Shown one piece after another: positions 10,539 through 23,717 of a stretch of 64,000 bases of DNA. Source of the stretch: Sequoia sempervirens (taxonomy: Eukaryota; Streptophyta; Pinopsida; Cupressales; Cupressaceae); assembly GCA_007258455.2 (NCBI GenBank), contig VDFB02321329.1, positions 342,988-406,987 of the forward strand. The letters run 5' to 3'. The position numbers and the translations under genes were made by a program. Positions within the stretch are counted from its first letter, which is position 1, and the number at the start of each line of letters is the position of its first letter. The notes under the pieces were generated by a model. It did not search any database. It was given only the letters and a program-made list of their open reading frames with translations, and was not told where the DNA came from.

Positions 10539-11442
10539 TTGGTTTATATAGAGAGTCTAGAAGCTGAAAACAAAGTCGAGAGACCATAGACAACACATTA
10601 ACAATATTTTATAAAAAGTCATATACATCACATTATAATGAAAGCAATTGTTATTTATAATGAAAAATACTTAATATTTTTTATTTTGACTTTATTTTGA
10701 CTTTGCTATTATTTACATAATGATAAATATCTTTTAAAATACTATAGATTTAAATTTTTATAGAATTAAAATGATAAAAAAGTTAGTTATATGAATTTTT
10801 TTTACTATTATTTCTTCCATTTCATAGTATATATCAATGTCTTCTCTAGATAAAAGATCATTTGATTATTTTGATCTAGTATGGAAAAAAGAGATAAATC
10901 TCACATCACTAGCTTCCCTTCTTGTTTAAGTGATTTATCAACATTAACCTATAAGAGAGGCTTTAAAAGTGAGTTTGAAAAGTATGTATTTAACAATTTT
11001 CCTTTTAGTTTTGTATTTGTTTTTGCATATATTTATAATAAGTATGATTTTAACTATTTAAATTTTTTGAAGTGCAAATTTTTTGTAAGATAATCTTCAT
11101 CTAGTCACGACCCTTCATAGAACAAAATTATTGTTTCATCCATGTTCTCTACCTTTCTATCACCCAAGGCAATAGTATATTAAACTCTTATATTAAGTAT
11201 AAAACTCTAAACACTTGTGTGGAATAGGATCTAAACTTTCCTCTCACCCTTCTACCCTCCCTCTCCCCCTCCCCCTCAAGACTTTCCTTTCTGTAAATAT
11301 TAAGCCATATTTCATCTCCAACAATCAAAATGGGCATAAACATGCTTATTTAAGTGGACTTGATCTAAAATCAAAGGAATCTACCAGTCATCTCACCCAA
11401 TCTTGAACCTCTAACACAAACTTACTCTTTTTTAACCACCTA
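10539..11442. other. AT-rich noncoding flank right of element A, unit 2
   Basis: It begins with TTGGT, the right-hand target duplication of element A. I see no gene. Short ORFs here are the same in unit 3 only because the block is duplicated; they lack recognisable motifs. Confidence 0.6.
11438..11442. repeat. Target-site duplication ACCTA, left copy
   Basis: The left flank of the gypsy element reads CCACCTA then TGTAATGCC. The same ACCTA follows the element at 23713-23717. The empty site in unit 3 (42772-42776) has a single ACCTA. Confidence 0.95.
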
Positions 11443-14400
11443 TGTAATGCCCCGTCTTAATAACCTAAAGAATGTTGCAATTGTGTATAAAGGTGTAATA
11501 ATTTTTTTTTTTAAATATTAATATTAAGTTAATTAGTTGCATACATTCACTAAGTTATGCGACATTACACTACTTGAGTTTCCATAGACGACTTTAGTAT
11601 TTTGCATGACATATATTTAATTAATCATAAACTTAAAAATAAACATTGCATAACATTTGAAATTTCATTCAAGATAACATTAAGTACAAACATGTTTCTT
11701 ACATTGCATTTAATAAGATATTACAATACTCATTCATCTGATGAGGTAGATCAATAATAGTTACAATTACAATTTACAAATGTTTACCTCATATACAATT
11801 GAGGGATGTTTTACAATAATGCAATAAAGAAAGTACATCTGTATCCAAATGCGAGCTCTCCATCCATGAAGCTCTCGTTGCCATGATCATATACTGGGGA
11901 CCCAACGGAGTAAGGTGCACGTTCCACCCAACCATGTGGTACCCATAGGTCCACCCCCCGTGCTAGGAGATAGTAATATGGTTACCTAGACATAATCTAC
12001 TAACCCTAGACACAAGTACATAACTAACTAATGGTTACATTGCTTCTAGATTTTAGACAATCGAATGTACTAAGTACATAAGGTAGACTGTTACTTTAGG
12101 TGGAGTGTCATCACAATGTTGCAAAGGTTACCCTAGTGTTTCTTCCTAGGTTTCGGCCCCCAACTTGGGTTACCTTGGTAACCTCTTACGAAACCCGACC
12201 CCATTTGCAAGCTATTGTGGAATTAAATATCTTTTAACGTAACAAGACATCGATTTTCCATTCCAGGCCTTCTCATCTTATACTCAAAACTGAACTAGCT
12301 CAAGAGTCATTAAGTGAGGCATAAACATCTTATTAAGGATTTTAATCTAACTACTGTGTTATTTAGTTATCACTGACTTACTAACTCTTTGTAAGTTACC
12401 CTGACACCACTTTGTGTGTTAGCCCTTACACAGAGCCACTCCCCTAAACATAACATAGGAATACTAAGTTCTCTATCTAGGGTAGCCAAAGTGCACAAAA
12501 TTTAACATATAATAACATATATACCACAATGGACATCACAATCTATTCACAAAAATCAGGTGCACTACCCTAGTTTGTTCAAACACATGAATCCATAGTA
12601 AAATTTACTCCCTTGAAGAGACTACAACTGGAAGACTTGAAATCACATAAAAATAATCCCCATTTGCCCAATAAAAAATAAAATTAAAGCAACTTAAAGC
12701 AAATTCACGTCTATCATTTGGATTTAGTAAATCCAGTCAATCAGGAACAAGAAGTATGAAATTAATCAACTGATACATAATTTTATCTTCCATAAAATAT
12801 AAAAATCAAATCTACAATTATCACAATTTCACAATCATGTTTAATAATGAAATTTTGTTTTCCCTACATAATACATTTCATTAAAAACTATATAATCATA
12901 ATTTTCATATGCTATTTAACATCATTTAATATATTTAAATATATGCACTTCATAACAATATAATTAAATATTTATTTAAATATATATATAATTATATCTA
13001 TAAATAAATATTTTTAAATTATCCACAATAAAGTTATATTCCCTCATTAAAAATCAAAGATTAAAAGAAACTTTTATATTACTATATATATACATTACAT
13101 ATATAACATATATTAAAATAATATATATTATATATGTAATATATATAATATAATATAATTGTAATTTTAAACCAAATTTTAACAATTTAAATTTTATATT
13201 AACCAAACAAAATGGCAGGGGCTTGGTTGTCTACACAGCTGAACCCTCCATGGGAGGGCGCGGTTGTGCAGGCAGGGCCGACGCTTCCTGTGAAGGCAGC
13301 GCTGGGCGCTGCCCTCACAGCCAGCTCCCCCGTGGGGGTCGGCCATGGGGGTAGCCCCTTGTGGCTCCCACAAATAAATTTTATTTAAATGAAATTCACT
13401 ATAAACAATTTCATGCGATAAAAATATTTTCGAATTAAAACTTCCGTGCTATTTTTAAAAAAAATCCTCGTATGGATTTCAAAATTTTGGTAAGAAATTT
13501 CACAAGCATTCTTCTTATAAAATATATATATATATATATAAGTAAACGAATTTTCAACAATAAATAAAATACTGTAATTATGTAAATACTTTTCAGAGGG
13601 CTTTCCTACAAAAAACTGAGAAATTTATCCATTCATACATTTTATTTCTCAAAGAATTCTCAATTAAAAACATAGCAGTTTCTCTATTAAAAATATCAAA
13701 AACAAAAATCTTTTCTACACAAACCCTTAACAAAAATTTTATAGGAAACTTCATTTAAAATTCTTCAAGAACTTTCATGTTTCCTTTGTGAATTTTTAGC
13801 TGTTTAATAAAAATATTCACAAAATATTTCACCGAAAAGAATTACAGGAATCACAAAATAAATATTTCCTCAAAGATTCTTTTTCTAAGAAAAAACAAAT
13901 TAAAACAAGAAAAATACCTGTTCTCCCGTGATTTGAAGAACTTAGTTGTTGAAGAGTGAAACCTTTGCCTATAGAGTGCAATCCTCCAACTTCTCCAAAA
14001 CACCAAATCCAAAAGAAATCTAAAACCCAACCACAAAGATTTTCCCACCAAAGGGATCTTCCACAAAAATACAACTGAACAGAGGTAATCACAAATTTTT
14101 AAAAAAATAATTTTAACAGCCAAATTACTCCTTCAATTTCCCGTGAAGAAAAAAATTGATAACCCTTCTATGTTTTCCCAAATCCAAAATAACCTCCGGC
14201 AAATTCCTCAACAAACACAATAAATGCAACTAGCACATTTATTTTATTTAATTTTCCAATTTCCAAAATACCAAAATTCATTTACAAATAAAAATGCCAC
14301 TTCCAATTTAATATTTAATTTCAAATTTTAAATAAAATCTATTCACACATTTAAAAAATTTTAAATTTAATTTATTTATTTATTTAATTAAATAAATTTA

Positions 14401-15121
14401 ATCTCTAAGATCAAATTATTTAACCAGACAAACTAATTAATTTATTAAATAACATGCAAAACTAATTTCTTTAACATTTAAAAATTAATTTAAATAACAG
14501 TAAATTAAAACAAAATAAACTATTATTAATTAACAAAATATTCCTTTTCAAACAAATAATCCAAACAGAAACAAACAAGACAACCAAGACTCAAACTAAC
14601 TGACGATGTACTATGACCGGGTTATGGACTAGACTAGGATGAACCATGCTACTACCTCCCAATCAACATTTCTGTTGAGTCTTGACACGCTCAGACCTGA
14701 GTAACCAGGTGGAGTTGATGTCATGTACCTGCAACCCTGCAACCAAGTAATAACATGCATATATATATAATCCATTGTACAGGCACACCGTGCAAAGAAA
14801 ATCATGGACATCACAGGGCACTCGCAAGCGAGTGATGTGATTTTGTTCTCCACACCAATACATGTCACATCAAACTGACAACTTAATTAACAGTTAGTCC
14901 ATCATAAACATACATATAGCAATAATCATCTGAAGGAAAACATCTACGCTATATCAAAGCATATCAGAAATCAAAAATCACAATACAATGTATCATCATG
15001 TCACAAAGTGAATCCACTGTCGCTCAAAATCAACGATCAAAATATCCAAACAAAGTACCATAGTCTAACAGTGTAAAAACATATCAATAGAAAACATAAG
15101 CATAAATGGAGGGGTACTAGA
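11443..15121 (-). repeat. 3' LTR of the gypsy element
   Basis: It starts TGTAATGCCCCGTC and pairs base for base with 19933-23712. It is 3679 bp. Its inner end reads TACTAGA against TACTACA in the other LTR, so the terminal TG on the minus strand is mutated to TC. It lacks about 63 bases present in the other LTR at roughly 22764-22826. ORFs repeated in both LTRs are not genes. Confidence 0.93.
13210..13370. other. GC-rich island within the gypsy 3' LTR
   Basis: In an otherwise very AT-rich LTR, this stretch is GC- and CpG-rich with short inverted repeats (GGCAGCGCTGGGCGCTGCC near 13295, and GGGGGTCGGCC). The 5' LTR counterpart is 21700-21855. It could be the LTR's core promoter or leader region; that is a guess. 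Confidence 0.5.
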
Positions 15122-15135
15122 TCCTCCCCCCTAGG
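15122..15135 (-). other. Polypurine tract of the gypsy element
   Basis: The minus strand reads TAGGGGGGAGGATC directly before the 3' LTR, the place where plus-strand synthesis is primed. Confidence 0.8.
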
Positions 15136-15136
15136 A

Positions 15137-18100
15137 TCAGGCTTGCTCCTGAAAGCCTGCGAACAGATAGGGATAAAGTTCCCTCATGTGTGTCGCATCC
15201 TCCCAAGCAGTAGAAGCCTCATGGCTAGGATCCCATTGGACCCTCACCTGATCAACGTCTCAACCCCTGAGACCGAGCATCCAGCATTGTAGAATGGCCA
15301 CGGGCTCCAAAGCCAGCTGCATCCTCTACCTGTAACGCATTCCAATCAAGTACATGAGAAATGTCAGGATGATATGGTCTAAGAACTGATACATGAAAAA
15401 CATCATGAATACATGACAAACTAGGTGGTAAGGCGAGTCGATACGACACAGGACCAATTCTCTCTAAGATCTCAAATGGCCCAACGAAACGAGGCATAAG
15501 CTTAGAGCCATTTCCATAACGGATTGGACTCTTTTGCGGTCACACTCGAAGAAATATTCTATCTCTGACTGCAAATTGTCGGTGTATTCTATGCGCATCG
15601 ACATACTTCTTTTTCCTATCCTGTGCTACTATCAAATGTTCTCTAATACGATCAACCTGTTGCTCCATGTCTCACAGCATCTCAGGTCCAAGTAATACTC
15701 TATCGTCAAGTCGATCCCAACTTAGTGGAGTTCGACAAGGATGACCGTATAATGCCTAAAATGCTGGCATACCTATGGAACTCTAATATCCGTTATTGTA
15801 AGTGAATTCTATTAAGTACAGATAATCCTCCCAACGTGATTGTTGGTCCATTACGTACATTCTAAGCATATCCTCTAATATTTGATTAACTCTCTCTGTT
15901 TGTCCATCAGTTTGAAGATGATACGCTAAACTAAAGTTCAACTGTGTACCAAGAGCATGTTGTAACAAAGTCCATAGGGCTGAAGTAAATACGGGATCTC
16001 TATCAGATATAATCCTACGAGGAATCCCATGCAATCTAACGATGTCCTCCATGAATATCCTAGCTACGGATGAAGCATTGTAAGATGAACATACAAGTGA
16101 AAAATGAGCTACCTTAGTCAATTGGTCAACAATTACCATAATGGCATCATGTCAATGTGATGACGTAGGTAACCCCATAATAAAGTCAATGGATATAATG
16201 CCCCATTCCCATTCAGGAATGAGATGTGGCTGCAATAATCCAGCGAGATGTTGATGCTCAGCTTTAACTCGCTGGCATTCAAGACATCTCGATACATAAT
16301 CAGCCATATCACGTTTCATACCAGACCAGAAATACAATTGCCGAAGATCGGCATGCATTTTCTTAACACCTGGATGAGCTGAATACGGAGCTCGATGAGC
16401 TTCAGTCATAATTAATGTACGTAGACCCTCAAAATGTGGTACATAGATACAACCTAAATGCCGTAATATACCATCCGGTTCTAGGACATATCCTGTAAAT
16501 CAACCTTCTAAAGGTCTACCAGATTCAATCTCTGACCTCACTTACTAATATAATCTATCAGTAGAAAGTGCAGCTAATATTTGACCTCTCAAATCTACTT
16601 CAAGACTAGTAGCAGAGATCTCATGTCGACGACGACTAAGAGCGTCAGCCACTACGTTCTCTTTTCCTTGAAAATATTTCACTTCAAAATCGTACTCACA
16701 CAAGAACTCCATCCACCGTCTCTGTCTAGCATTCAATTTAGGTTGCGTGAAAATGTATTGTAGACTACGGTGATTAGTATGAAGTTCGAAATGATGACCT
16801 AATAAGAAATGCCTCCATCGAACTAATGCATGCACTAATGCAGCTAGTTCTAAATCATGAGTGGGATAGTTTAATTCGTGATCTTTGAGCTTGCGAGACT
16901 CACAAGCAATCACATGCCCATCTTGCATCAGAACTGCTCCCAAACCCTCTAAGGATGCATCTGTGCAAACCACAAAATCCTTAGTAGGATCAGGAACAAT
17001 CAGTATAGGCGCATTAGTCAACTTTTCTTTAAGTGTTTGAAAAGCCAATTGGCATTGCTCTGTCCAAACAAACTTCTTCCCTTTTCTCTGAAGAGAAGTA
17101 ATAGGATGACCATTTCTAGAAAATCCCTCTACAAACCGCCTATAATAACCAGCTAGACCCATAAAACTACGAACTTCACCTACATTAGTAGGTGTGGTCC
17201 AATCTACAATAGCTTGAATCTTTGAAGGATCCACAACAATACCTTTACCAGATATCACATGTCAAAGATATTTAATCTCAGTTTCAAAGAAGTCACACTT
17301 CTTCAGGTTCACATACAATTGATTTTCCCTTAAACATTGCAATACCTGTCTCAAGTGTTCTTCATGTTCCTTCATGTTCCTCGAATAGATCAAAATATCA
17401 TCGAGAAATACAAGGACAAAGCGATCAAGGTATGTACAAAAAACACCATTCATTAAACTCATGAATATTGAGGGTGCATTCGTTAACCCAAACGGTACTA
17501 CCGTGAATTTGTAGTGCCCATAACGAGTTCAAAAAGCAGTTTTATGAATGTCTGCTTCAGCAATTCGCAATTGATGATAACTAGATTTCAAATCGATTTT
17601 AGAGAACACACTAGCTCCCTTAATTTGATCGAAAAGATCATCGATTCTAGGTAAAGGATAATGATTCTTAATCATAACCTTGTTCAATTGACGATAGTCT
17701 ATACACAATCTAAGTGATCCATCCTTCTTCTTTACGAAGATAACGGGTGCTCCCCAAGGGGAAACACTAGGATGAATAAAACCCTTTTCTAATAGTTCCT
17801 CTAATTGAATATGAAGTTCTTCTAACTCCTGAGTCGTCATTCTATATGGAGCTCTAGAAATAGGCTCAGCTCCAGGAACTAGGTCAACCCTAAAGTCAAT
17901 ATCTCTCTTCGATGGCATTCCAGGTATGTCATCAGGAAACACATCAGCGAATTCCCTAAGAATAGGATGATCATCAAGAGATACCTCTCGACTCTCACCT
18001 TCTTCCAAATCAGTAACTGTTGTTGCAAACAGTTGACAACCCTGACGAAGACATCTCTTTAATTGCATAGCAGATATCATCCGCAAAGAGATAGGTCTTT

Positions 18101-18540
18101 GAACACCTATAATTTCCACTTTCACACCTAAATCATTAATGCAACTAACTGTCTTAAGTCGACAGTCAATCACAGCATGATGAGATGCTAGCCAATCCAT
18201 ACCTAAAACTATATCATACAATCCTAAAGGTGTAACATATAAATCTACTAAAGAAGTTAACGTACCAATTTTAAGTTCACAATTATGTACTAAGTTCTCT
18301 ACCGCTACTTTCACCCCAGAGGCGAATTCAACCTGCCACTTACCACCTTGTTTTACCACCACAAGACCACATCGGGCAACGATGGTCGGTGAAATAAAGG
18401 AGTCGGTAGCTCCAGAATCAAAAAGAATGGAAACACTAACACCATGTAACTTACCTGAAGTCTCAACCACTGTGTTCTGGTGATTGGCTTGGCGGTCATT
18501 AACCACAGCATATACTGTATGTGATCATCCTGCATCACCC
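15137..18540 (-). pseudogene. Gypsy pol: protease, RT, RNase H, integrase, chromodomain-like tail (broken)
   Basis: Minus-strand order: aspartic protease with [12 protein letters not shown] (near 18410) and [10 protein letters not shown]; reverse transcriptase with [24 protein letters not shown] and catalytic FLDDILIYS (near 17400); RNase H with [13 protein letters not shown] and [13 protein letters not shown]; integrase zinc finger HPGVKKMH to CLECQ (near 16300), and core with DQLTK, ISDRDPVFTS and TDGQTERVN (near 15900); then [20 protein letters not shown] and a chromodomain-like tail VRVQWDPSHEASTAWED ending at a TGA at 15137-15139. The pieces share one frame but are split by stops (for example before HVISG, before HDAIMV, and after HKTAF), with a frame change near 15250. 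Many stops are TGA or TAG where relatives have Arg or Gln, fitting C-to-T decay. Not functional. Confidence 0.92.
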
Positions 18541-19791
18541 ACTGTAGACTCTGAAACTGTAGGTCGAGGCCCAAAACCAGTAGAACCTCTCATCGGACAC
18601 TACCTAGCAATGTGTCCCTGTTGTCCACATGAGTAACAACCTGTACCTCTACTGAATCCTCTACCACCTGAAGGTGCATTGGATTGCTGGAAACTACCTC
18701 TACTGACAGTAGACTGAGCACTCTGCGCAGGCTGATCCTGCCTATTGCGCTTGTTGCGCCACCAGTTGCGACCCTTTCCTGTTTGTGGACTATTACCTTG
18801 TTGTGGTTGTGGATTGTTATTCTTTTGAGGTGTACGTTGTTGCTGTTGTTGCCCACCCTTAGAGGGTGTCTGTTGGTTCCTAGAGGAACCTCCTATCTGA
18901 GCCTGTCCACCCCGTGGACTAAAACCTGTTGTAGGAGCACTGCCAATCTGCACTCCCGTGTGACCACCTAACGCCATAACAAGGTTCTCCTCCACTATAC
19001 GAGCCTTCTCCACCGCAACTTCCATAGTCTTTGGCTCAAAGAATCTGACACCACCACTAATGCAGGTGTTTAAACCCCTAATGAAGTGTTGTACTAGCAT
19101 CGGCTCATCATCACCAATACCAGTATATTGCTTGAGTTCATAGAATCTACATTCATATTGCTCTACAGATAGATCCATCTGACATAGATCATGGAACTCG
19201 TCAGCCCGTCACTGCCTCCAGTGTTCCGATAGGAACCGTGCTCTAAACCTCTCTAGGAACATCTCCCAAGACACTAACCCTATATCTAAGTGGAGCTTCT
19301 GCTCCTCCAGGCACCACCAAGTAGAGGCGAATCCTCTCAAATGCATGATAGCGCATCTCGCACGGGTGTTGCTACCGTAAGGGTGCATGGCAAAGCATCT
19401 ACCCAAATCCAGTAGCTAGGTCTCAGCCTCTAATCCACCTCCTCTACCATCAAAAGTAGGAGGGCGTTCCCTCAGTAAATCCCTCGTGTCCTGCAGTAAT
19501 AGCATCCTAATGCACTGTATCATCGACTCTCCTAGAAGATCTATCTCTCTCTCTAACAACCTCCTGCTCAACTTCTGGTCTAGGTCCAAGATGAGCTAGG
19601 ACCTCCTCTAATAAAGGACGTATCTGTGAACCCTCTACTCCAAACTATTCGAGATTCTGTCCCTCATTCCTATGATCCAACTGCTCTGCCTGATCACTCT
19701 GATGAGGGCTCAGAGGGTGAGTAACCTGAGGGATTGGCCTTTGGCCTCCACCTCGACCTCTACCACGACCTCATCCACCTTGCCTAGGCAT
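18541..19791 (-). pseudogene. Gypsy gag with CCHC zinc knuckle (broken)
   Basis: The likely start is the ATG at 19789-19791 (MPRQGG, then a TGA replacing an Arg codon in a GRGRGRGGG tract). A frame change near 19510 joins it to the capsid-like part with GFASTWW and FLERFRARFLSEHWRQ, then ECRFYELKQYTG and HFIRGLN. A Gln-, Asn- and Gly-rich linker follows, then the zinc knuckle CYSCGQQGHIAR-stop-C near 18610-18650 (CX2CX4HX4C, with a stop just before the last Cys). Gag and pol share a frame, so the ancestor probably made one polyprotein. Confidence 0.85.
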
Positions 19792-19917
19792 GTTCCTACA
19801 CATAACAATAACGATTCTTAGATACTATTCAACCAAGGCTAACAGATAGTGACACTACGTACTAGGTCAACCTAATGGGCTCGCGATTACCCAGAGCGTC
19901 CAGTGTTTGTAACCTTT

Positions 19918-19929
19918 GCTCTAATACCA
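19918..19929 (-). other. Primer-binding site of the gypsy element (tRNA-Met type)
   Basis: The minus strand reads TGGTATTAGAGC three bases after the 5' LTR end. It differs at one position (C to T) from the usual TGGTATCAGAGC complement of initiator tRNA-Met. Confidence 0.8.
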
Positions 19930-19932
19930 ATC

Positions 19933-22900
19933 TATAATGCCTCGTCTTAATAACCTAAAGAATGTTGCAATTGTGTATAAAGGTGTAATAATTTTTTTTT
20001 AAAATATTAATATTAAGTTAATTAGTTGCATACATTCACTAAGTTACGCGACGTTACACTACTTGAGTTTCCATAGATGACTTTAGTATTTCGCATGGCA
20101 TATATTTAATTAATCATAAACTTAAAAATAAACATTGCATAACATTTGAAATTTCATTCAAGATAACATTAAGTACAAACATGTTTCTTACATTGCATTT
20201 AATAAGATATTACAATACTCATTCATCTGATGAGGTAGATCAATAATAGTTACAATTACATTTTACAAATGTTCACCTCATATACAATTGAGGGATGTTT
20301 TACAATAATGCAATAAAGAAAGTACAGCTGTATCCAAGTGCGAGCTCTCCATCCATGAAGCTCTCATTGCCATGATCATATACTGGGGACCCAACGGAGT
20401 AAGGTGCACGTTCCACCCAACCATGTGGTACCCGTAGGTCCACCCGTCATACTAGGAGATAGTAATATGGTTACCTAGACATAATCTACTAACCCTAGAC
20501 ACAAGTACATAACTAACTGATGGTTACATTGCTTCCAGATTTTAGACAATCGAATGTACTAAGTACACAAGGTAGACTGTTACTTTAGGTGGAGTGTCAT
20601 CACAATGTTGCAAAGGTTACCCTGGTGTTTCTTCCTAGGTTTCGGCCCCCAACTTGGGTTACCCTGGTAACCTCTTACGAAACCTGGCCCCATTTGCAAG
20701 CTATTGCAGAATCGAATATCTTTTAAGGTAACAAGTCATCGATTTGCCATTCCAGGCCTTCTCATCTTATACTCAATACTGAACTAGCTCAAGAGTCATT
20801 AAGTGAGGCATAAACATCTTATTAAGGATTTTAATCTAACTACTATGTTATTTAGTTATCACTGACTTACTAACTCTTTGTAAGTTACCCTGACACCACT
20901 TTGTGTGTTGGCCCTTACACAGAGCCACTCCCCTAAACATAACATAGGAATACTAAGTTCTTTATCTAGGGTAGCCAAAGTGCACAAAATTCAACATATA
21001 ATACCAGATATACCACAATGGACATCACAATCTTATCACAAAAATTAGGTGCACTACCCTAGTTTGTTCAAACACATGAATCCATAGTAAAATTTACTCC
21101 CTTGAAGAGACTACAACTGGAAGACTTGAAATCACATAATAATAATCCCCATTTGCCCAATAAAAAATAAAATTAAAGCAACTTAAAGCAAATTCACGTC
21201 TATCATTTGGATTTAGTAAATCCAGTCAATCAGGAACAAGAAGTATGAAATTAATCAACTGATACATAAATTTTATCTTCCATAAAATATAAAAATCAAA
21301 TCTACAATTATCACAATTTCACAATCATGTTTAATAATGAAATTTTGTTTTCCCTACATAATACATTTCATTAAAAACTATCTAATCATAATTTTTTTAT
21401 GTTATTTAACATCATTTAATACATTTAAATATATGCACTTCATAACAATATAATTAAATATTTATTTAAATATATATATATATATATAAATATTTTTAAA
21501 TTATCCACAATAAAGTTATATTCCCTCATTAAAAATCAAAGATTAAAAGAAACTTTTATATTACTATATATATACATTACATATATAACATATATTAAAA
21601 TAATATATATTATATATGTAATATATATAATATAATATAATTGTAATTTTAAACCAAATTTTAACAATTTAAATTTTATATTAACCAAACAAAATGATAG
21701 GGGCTCAGTTGTCTACACAACTAAACCCTCCATGGGAGGGCGCGGCTGTGCAGGCAGCGCCGACGCTACCTGTGAAGGTAGCACTGGGCGTTGCCCTCAC
21801 AGCCGGCTCCCCTATGGGGGTCGGCTGTGGGGGTAGCCCCCTGCGACTCCCACAAACCAATTTTATTTAAATGAAATTCGCTATAAACAATTTCATGCAA
21901 TAAAAATATTTCCGAATTAAAACTTCCGTGCGATTTTTAATAAAAATTTGCATACGAATTTTGAAATTTTGGTAAGAAATTTCACAAGCATTCTTCTTAT
22001 AAAAAATATATATATAAAAATATATATATATGTATATATATAAATATATGTATATATATATATATGTAAACAAATTTTCAACAGTAAATAAAATACTGTA
22101 ATTATGTAAATACTTTTCAGAGGGTTTTCCTACAGAAAGCTAAGAAATTTATCCATTCATACATTTTATTTCTCAAAGAATTTTCAATTAAAAACACAGT
22201 AGTTTCTCTATTAAAAATATCAAAAACAAAAATCTTTTCTACAGAAACCCTTAACAAAAATTTTATAGGAAACTTCATTTAAAATTCTTCAAGAACTTTC
22301 CTGTTTCCTTTGTGAATTTTCAACTGTTTAATAAAAATCTTCACAAAATATTTCACCGAAAAGAATTACAGGAATCACAAAATAAATATTTCCTCAAAGA
22401 TTCTTTTTCTAAGAAAAAACAAATTAAAACAAGAAAAATACCTGTTCTCCCGTGGTTTGAAGAACTTAACTGTTGAAGAGTGAAACCTTTGCCTATAGAG
22501 TGCAATCCTCCAACTTCTCCAAAACACCAAATCCAAAAGAAATCTAAAACCCAACCACAAAGATCTTCCCACCAAAGGGATCTTCCACAAAAATACAACT
22601 GAACAGAGGTAATCACAAATTTTTAAAAAAATAATTTTAACAGCCAAATTACTCCTTCAATTTCCCGTGAAGAGAAAAATTGATAACCCTTATGTGTTTT
22701 CCAGATCCAAAATAACCTCCAGAAAATTCCTCAACAAACACAATAAATGCAACTGGCACACTTGTCGAGAAGAACAAAATATCTTTTAACCACTTCTCGG
22801 CAATCTTGCCTTTCAAAATTGCATGCATTTTATTTTATTTTATTTTCCAATTTCCAAAATACCAAAATTCATTTACAAATAAAAATGTCACTTCCAATTT

Positions 22901-23712
22901 AATATTTAATTTCAAATTTTAAATAAAATCTATTCACACATTTAAAACAATTTAAATTTAATTAATTTATTTATTTAATTATATAAATTTAATCTCTAAG
23001 ATCAAATTATTTAACCAAACAAACTAATTTATTTATTAAATAACATGCCAAACTAATTTCTTTAACATTTAAAAATTAATTTAAATAACAGTTAATTAAA
23101 ACAAAATAAACTATTATTAATTAACAAAATTTCCCTTTTCAAACAAATAATCCAAACAGAAACAAACAAGACAACCAAGACTCAAACTAACTGACGATGT
23201 ACTATGATCGGGTTATAGACTAGACTAGGATGAACCATGCTACTACCTCCCAATCAACATTTCCATTGAGTCTTGACACGCTCAGACCTGAGTAACCAGG
23301 TGGAGTCGGTGTCATGTACCTGCAACCCTGCAACCAAGCAATAACATGCATATATATATAATCCATTGTACAGGCACACCGTGCAAAGAAAATCACGAAC
23401 ATCACAGGGCACTCGCAAGTGAGTGATGTGATTTTGTTCTCCACACCAATACACGTCACATCAAACTGACAACTTAATTAATAGTTAGTCCATCATAAAC
23501 ATACATATAGCAATAATCATCTGAAGGAAAACATCTATGCTATATCAAAGCATATCAGAAATCAAAAATTGCAATACAATGTATCATCATGTCACAAAGT
23601 GAATCCACTGTTGCTCAAAATCAATGATCAAAATATCGAAACAAAGTACCATAGTCTAACAGTGTAAAAACATATCAGCAGAAAACATAAGCATAAATGG
23701 AGGGGTACTACA
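19933..23712 (-). repeat. 5' LTR of the gypsy element
   Basis: It is 3780 bp, from TATAATGCC (terminal G to A) to ACTACA. It has an expanded (AT)n tract at about 22006-22067 and about 63 bases (22764-22826) missing from the other LTR. The GC-rich island lies at 21700-21855. The ORFs repeated here and in the 3' LTR are shadows. Confidence 0.93.
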
Positions 23713-23717
23713 ACCTA
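23713..23717. repeat. Target-site duplication ACCTA, right copy
   Basis: It follows the terminal CTACA of the gypsy LTR and matches 11438-11442. Unit 3 has one uninterrupted copy at 42772-42776. Confidence 0.95.

Larger units (their letters stand above)
11443..23712 (-). mobile_element. Full-length Ty3/gypsy chromovirus-type retrotransposon, 12.27 kb, degenerate
   Basis: Both LTRs, primer-binding site, polypurine tract, gag and pol are present in the correct minus-strand order, framed by a 5-bp target duplication. Pol order is protease, RT, RNase H, integrase (gypsy type), with a chromodomain-like tail. LTRs of 3.7-3.8 kb plus that tail fit the Tekay/Del lineage; the lineage is inference. 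Several stops and two frame changes mean this copy cannot encode its own polyprotein. The two LTRs still differ at only a few positions per line compared, so it is younger than the surrounding duplication. Confidence 0.93.

Noticed and set aside
10881..11093. ORF of 70 codons conserved at 42210-42422
   Set aside because: Conserved only because the whole unit is duplicated; no motif, and flanking noncoding bases are equally alike.
13829..14123. Overlapping ORFs repeated almost exactly at 22353-22647
   Set aside because: Both lie in the paired LTRs of one gypsy element; similarity comes from LTR duplication, not selection on a protein.
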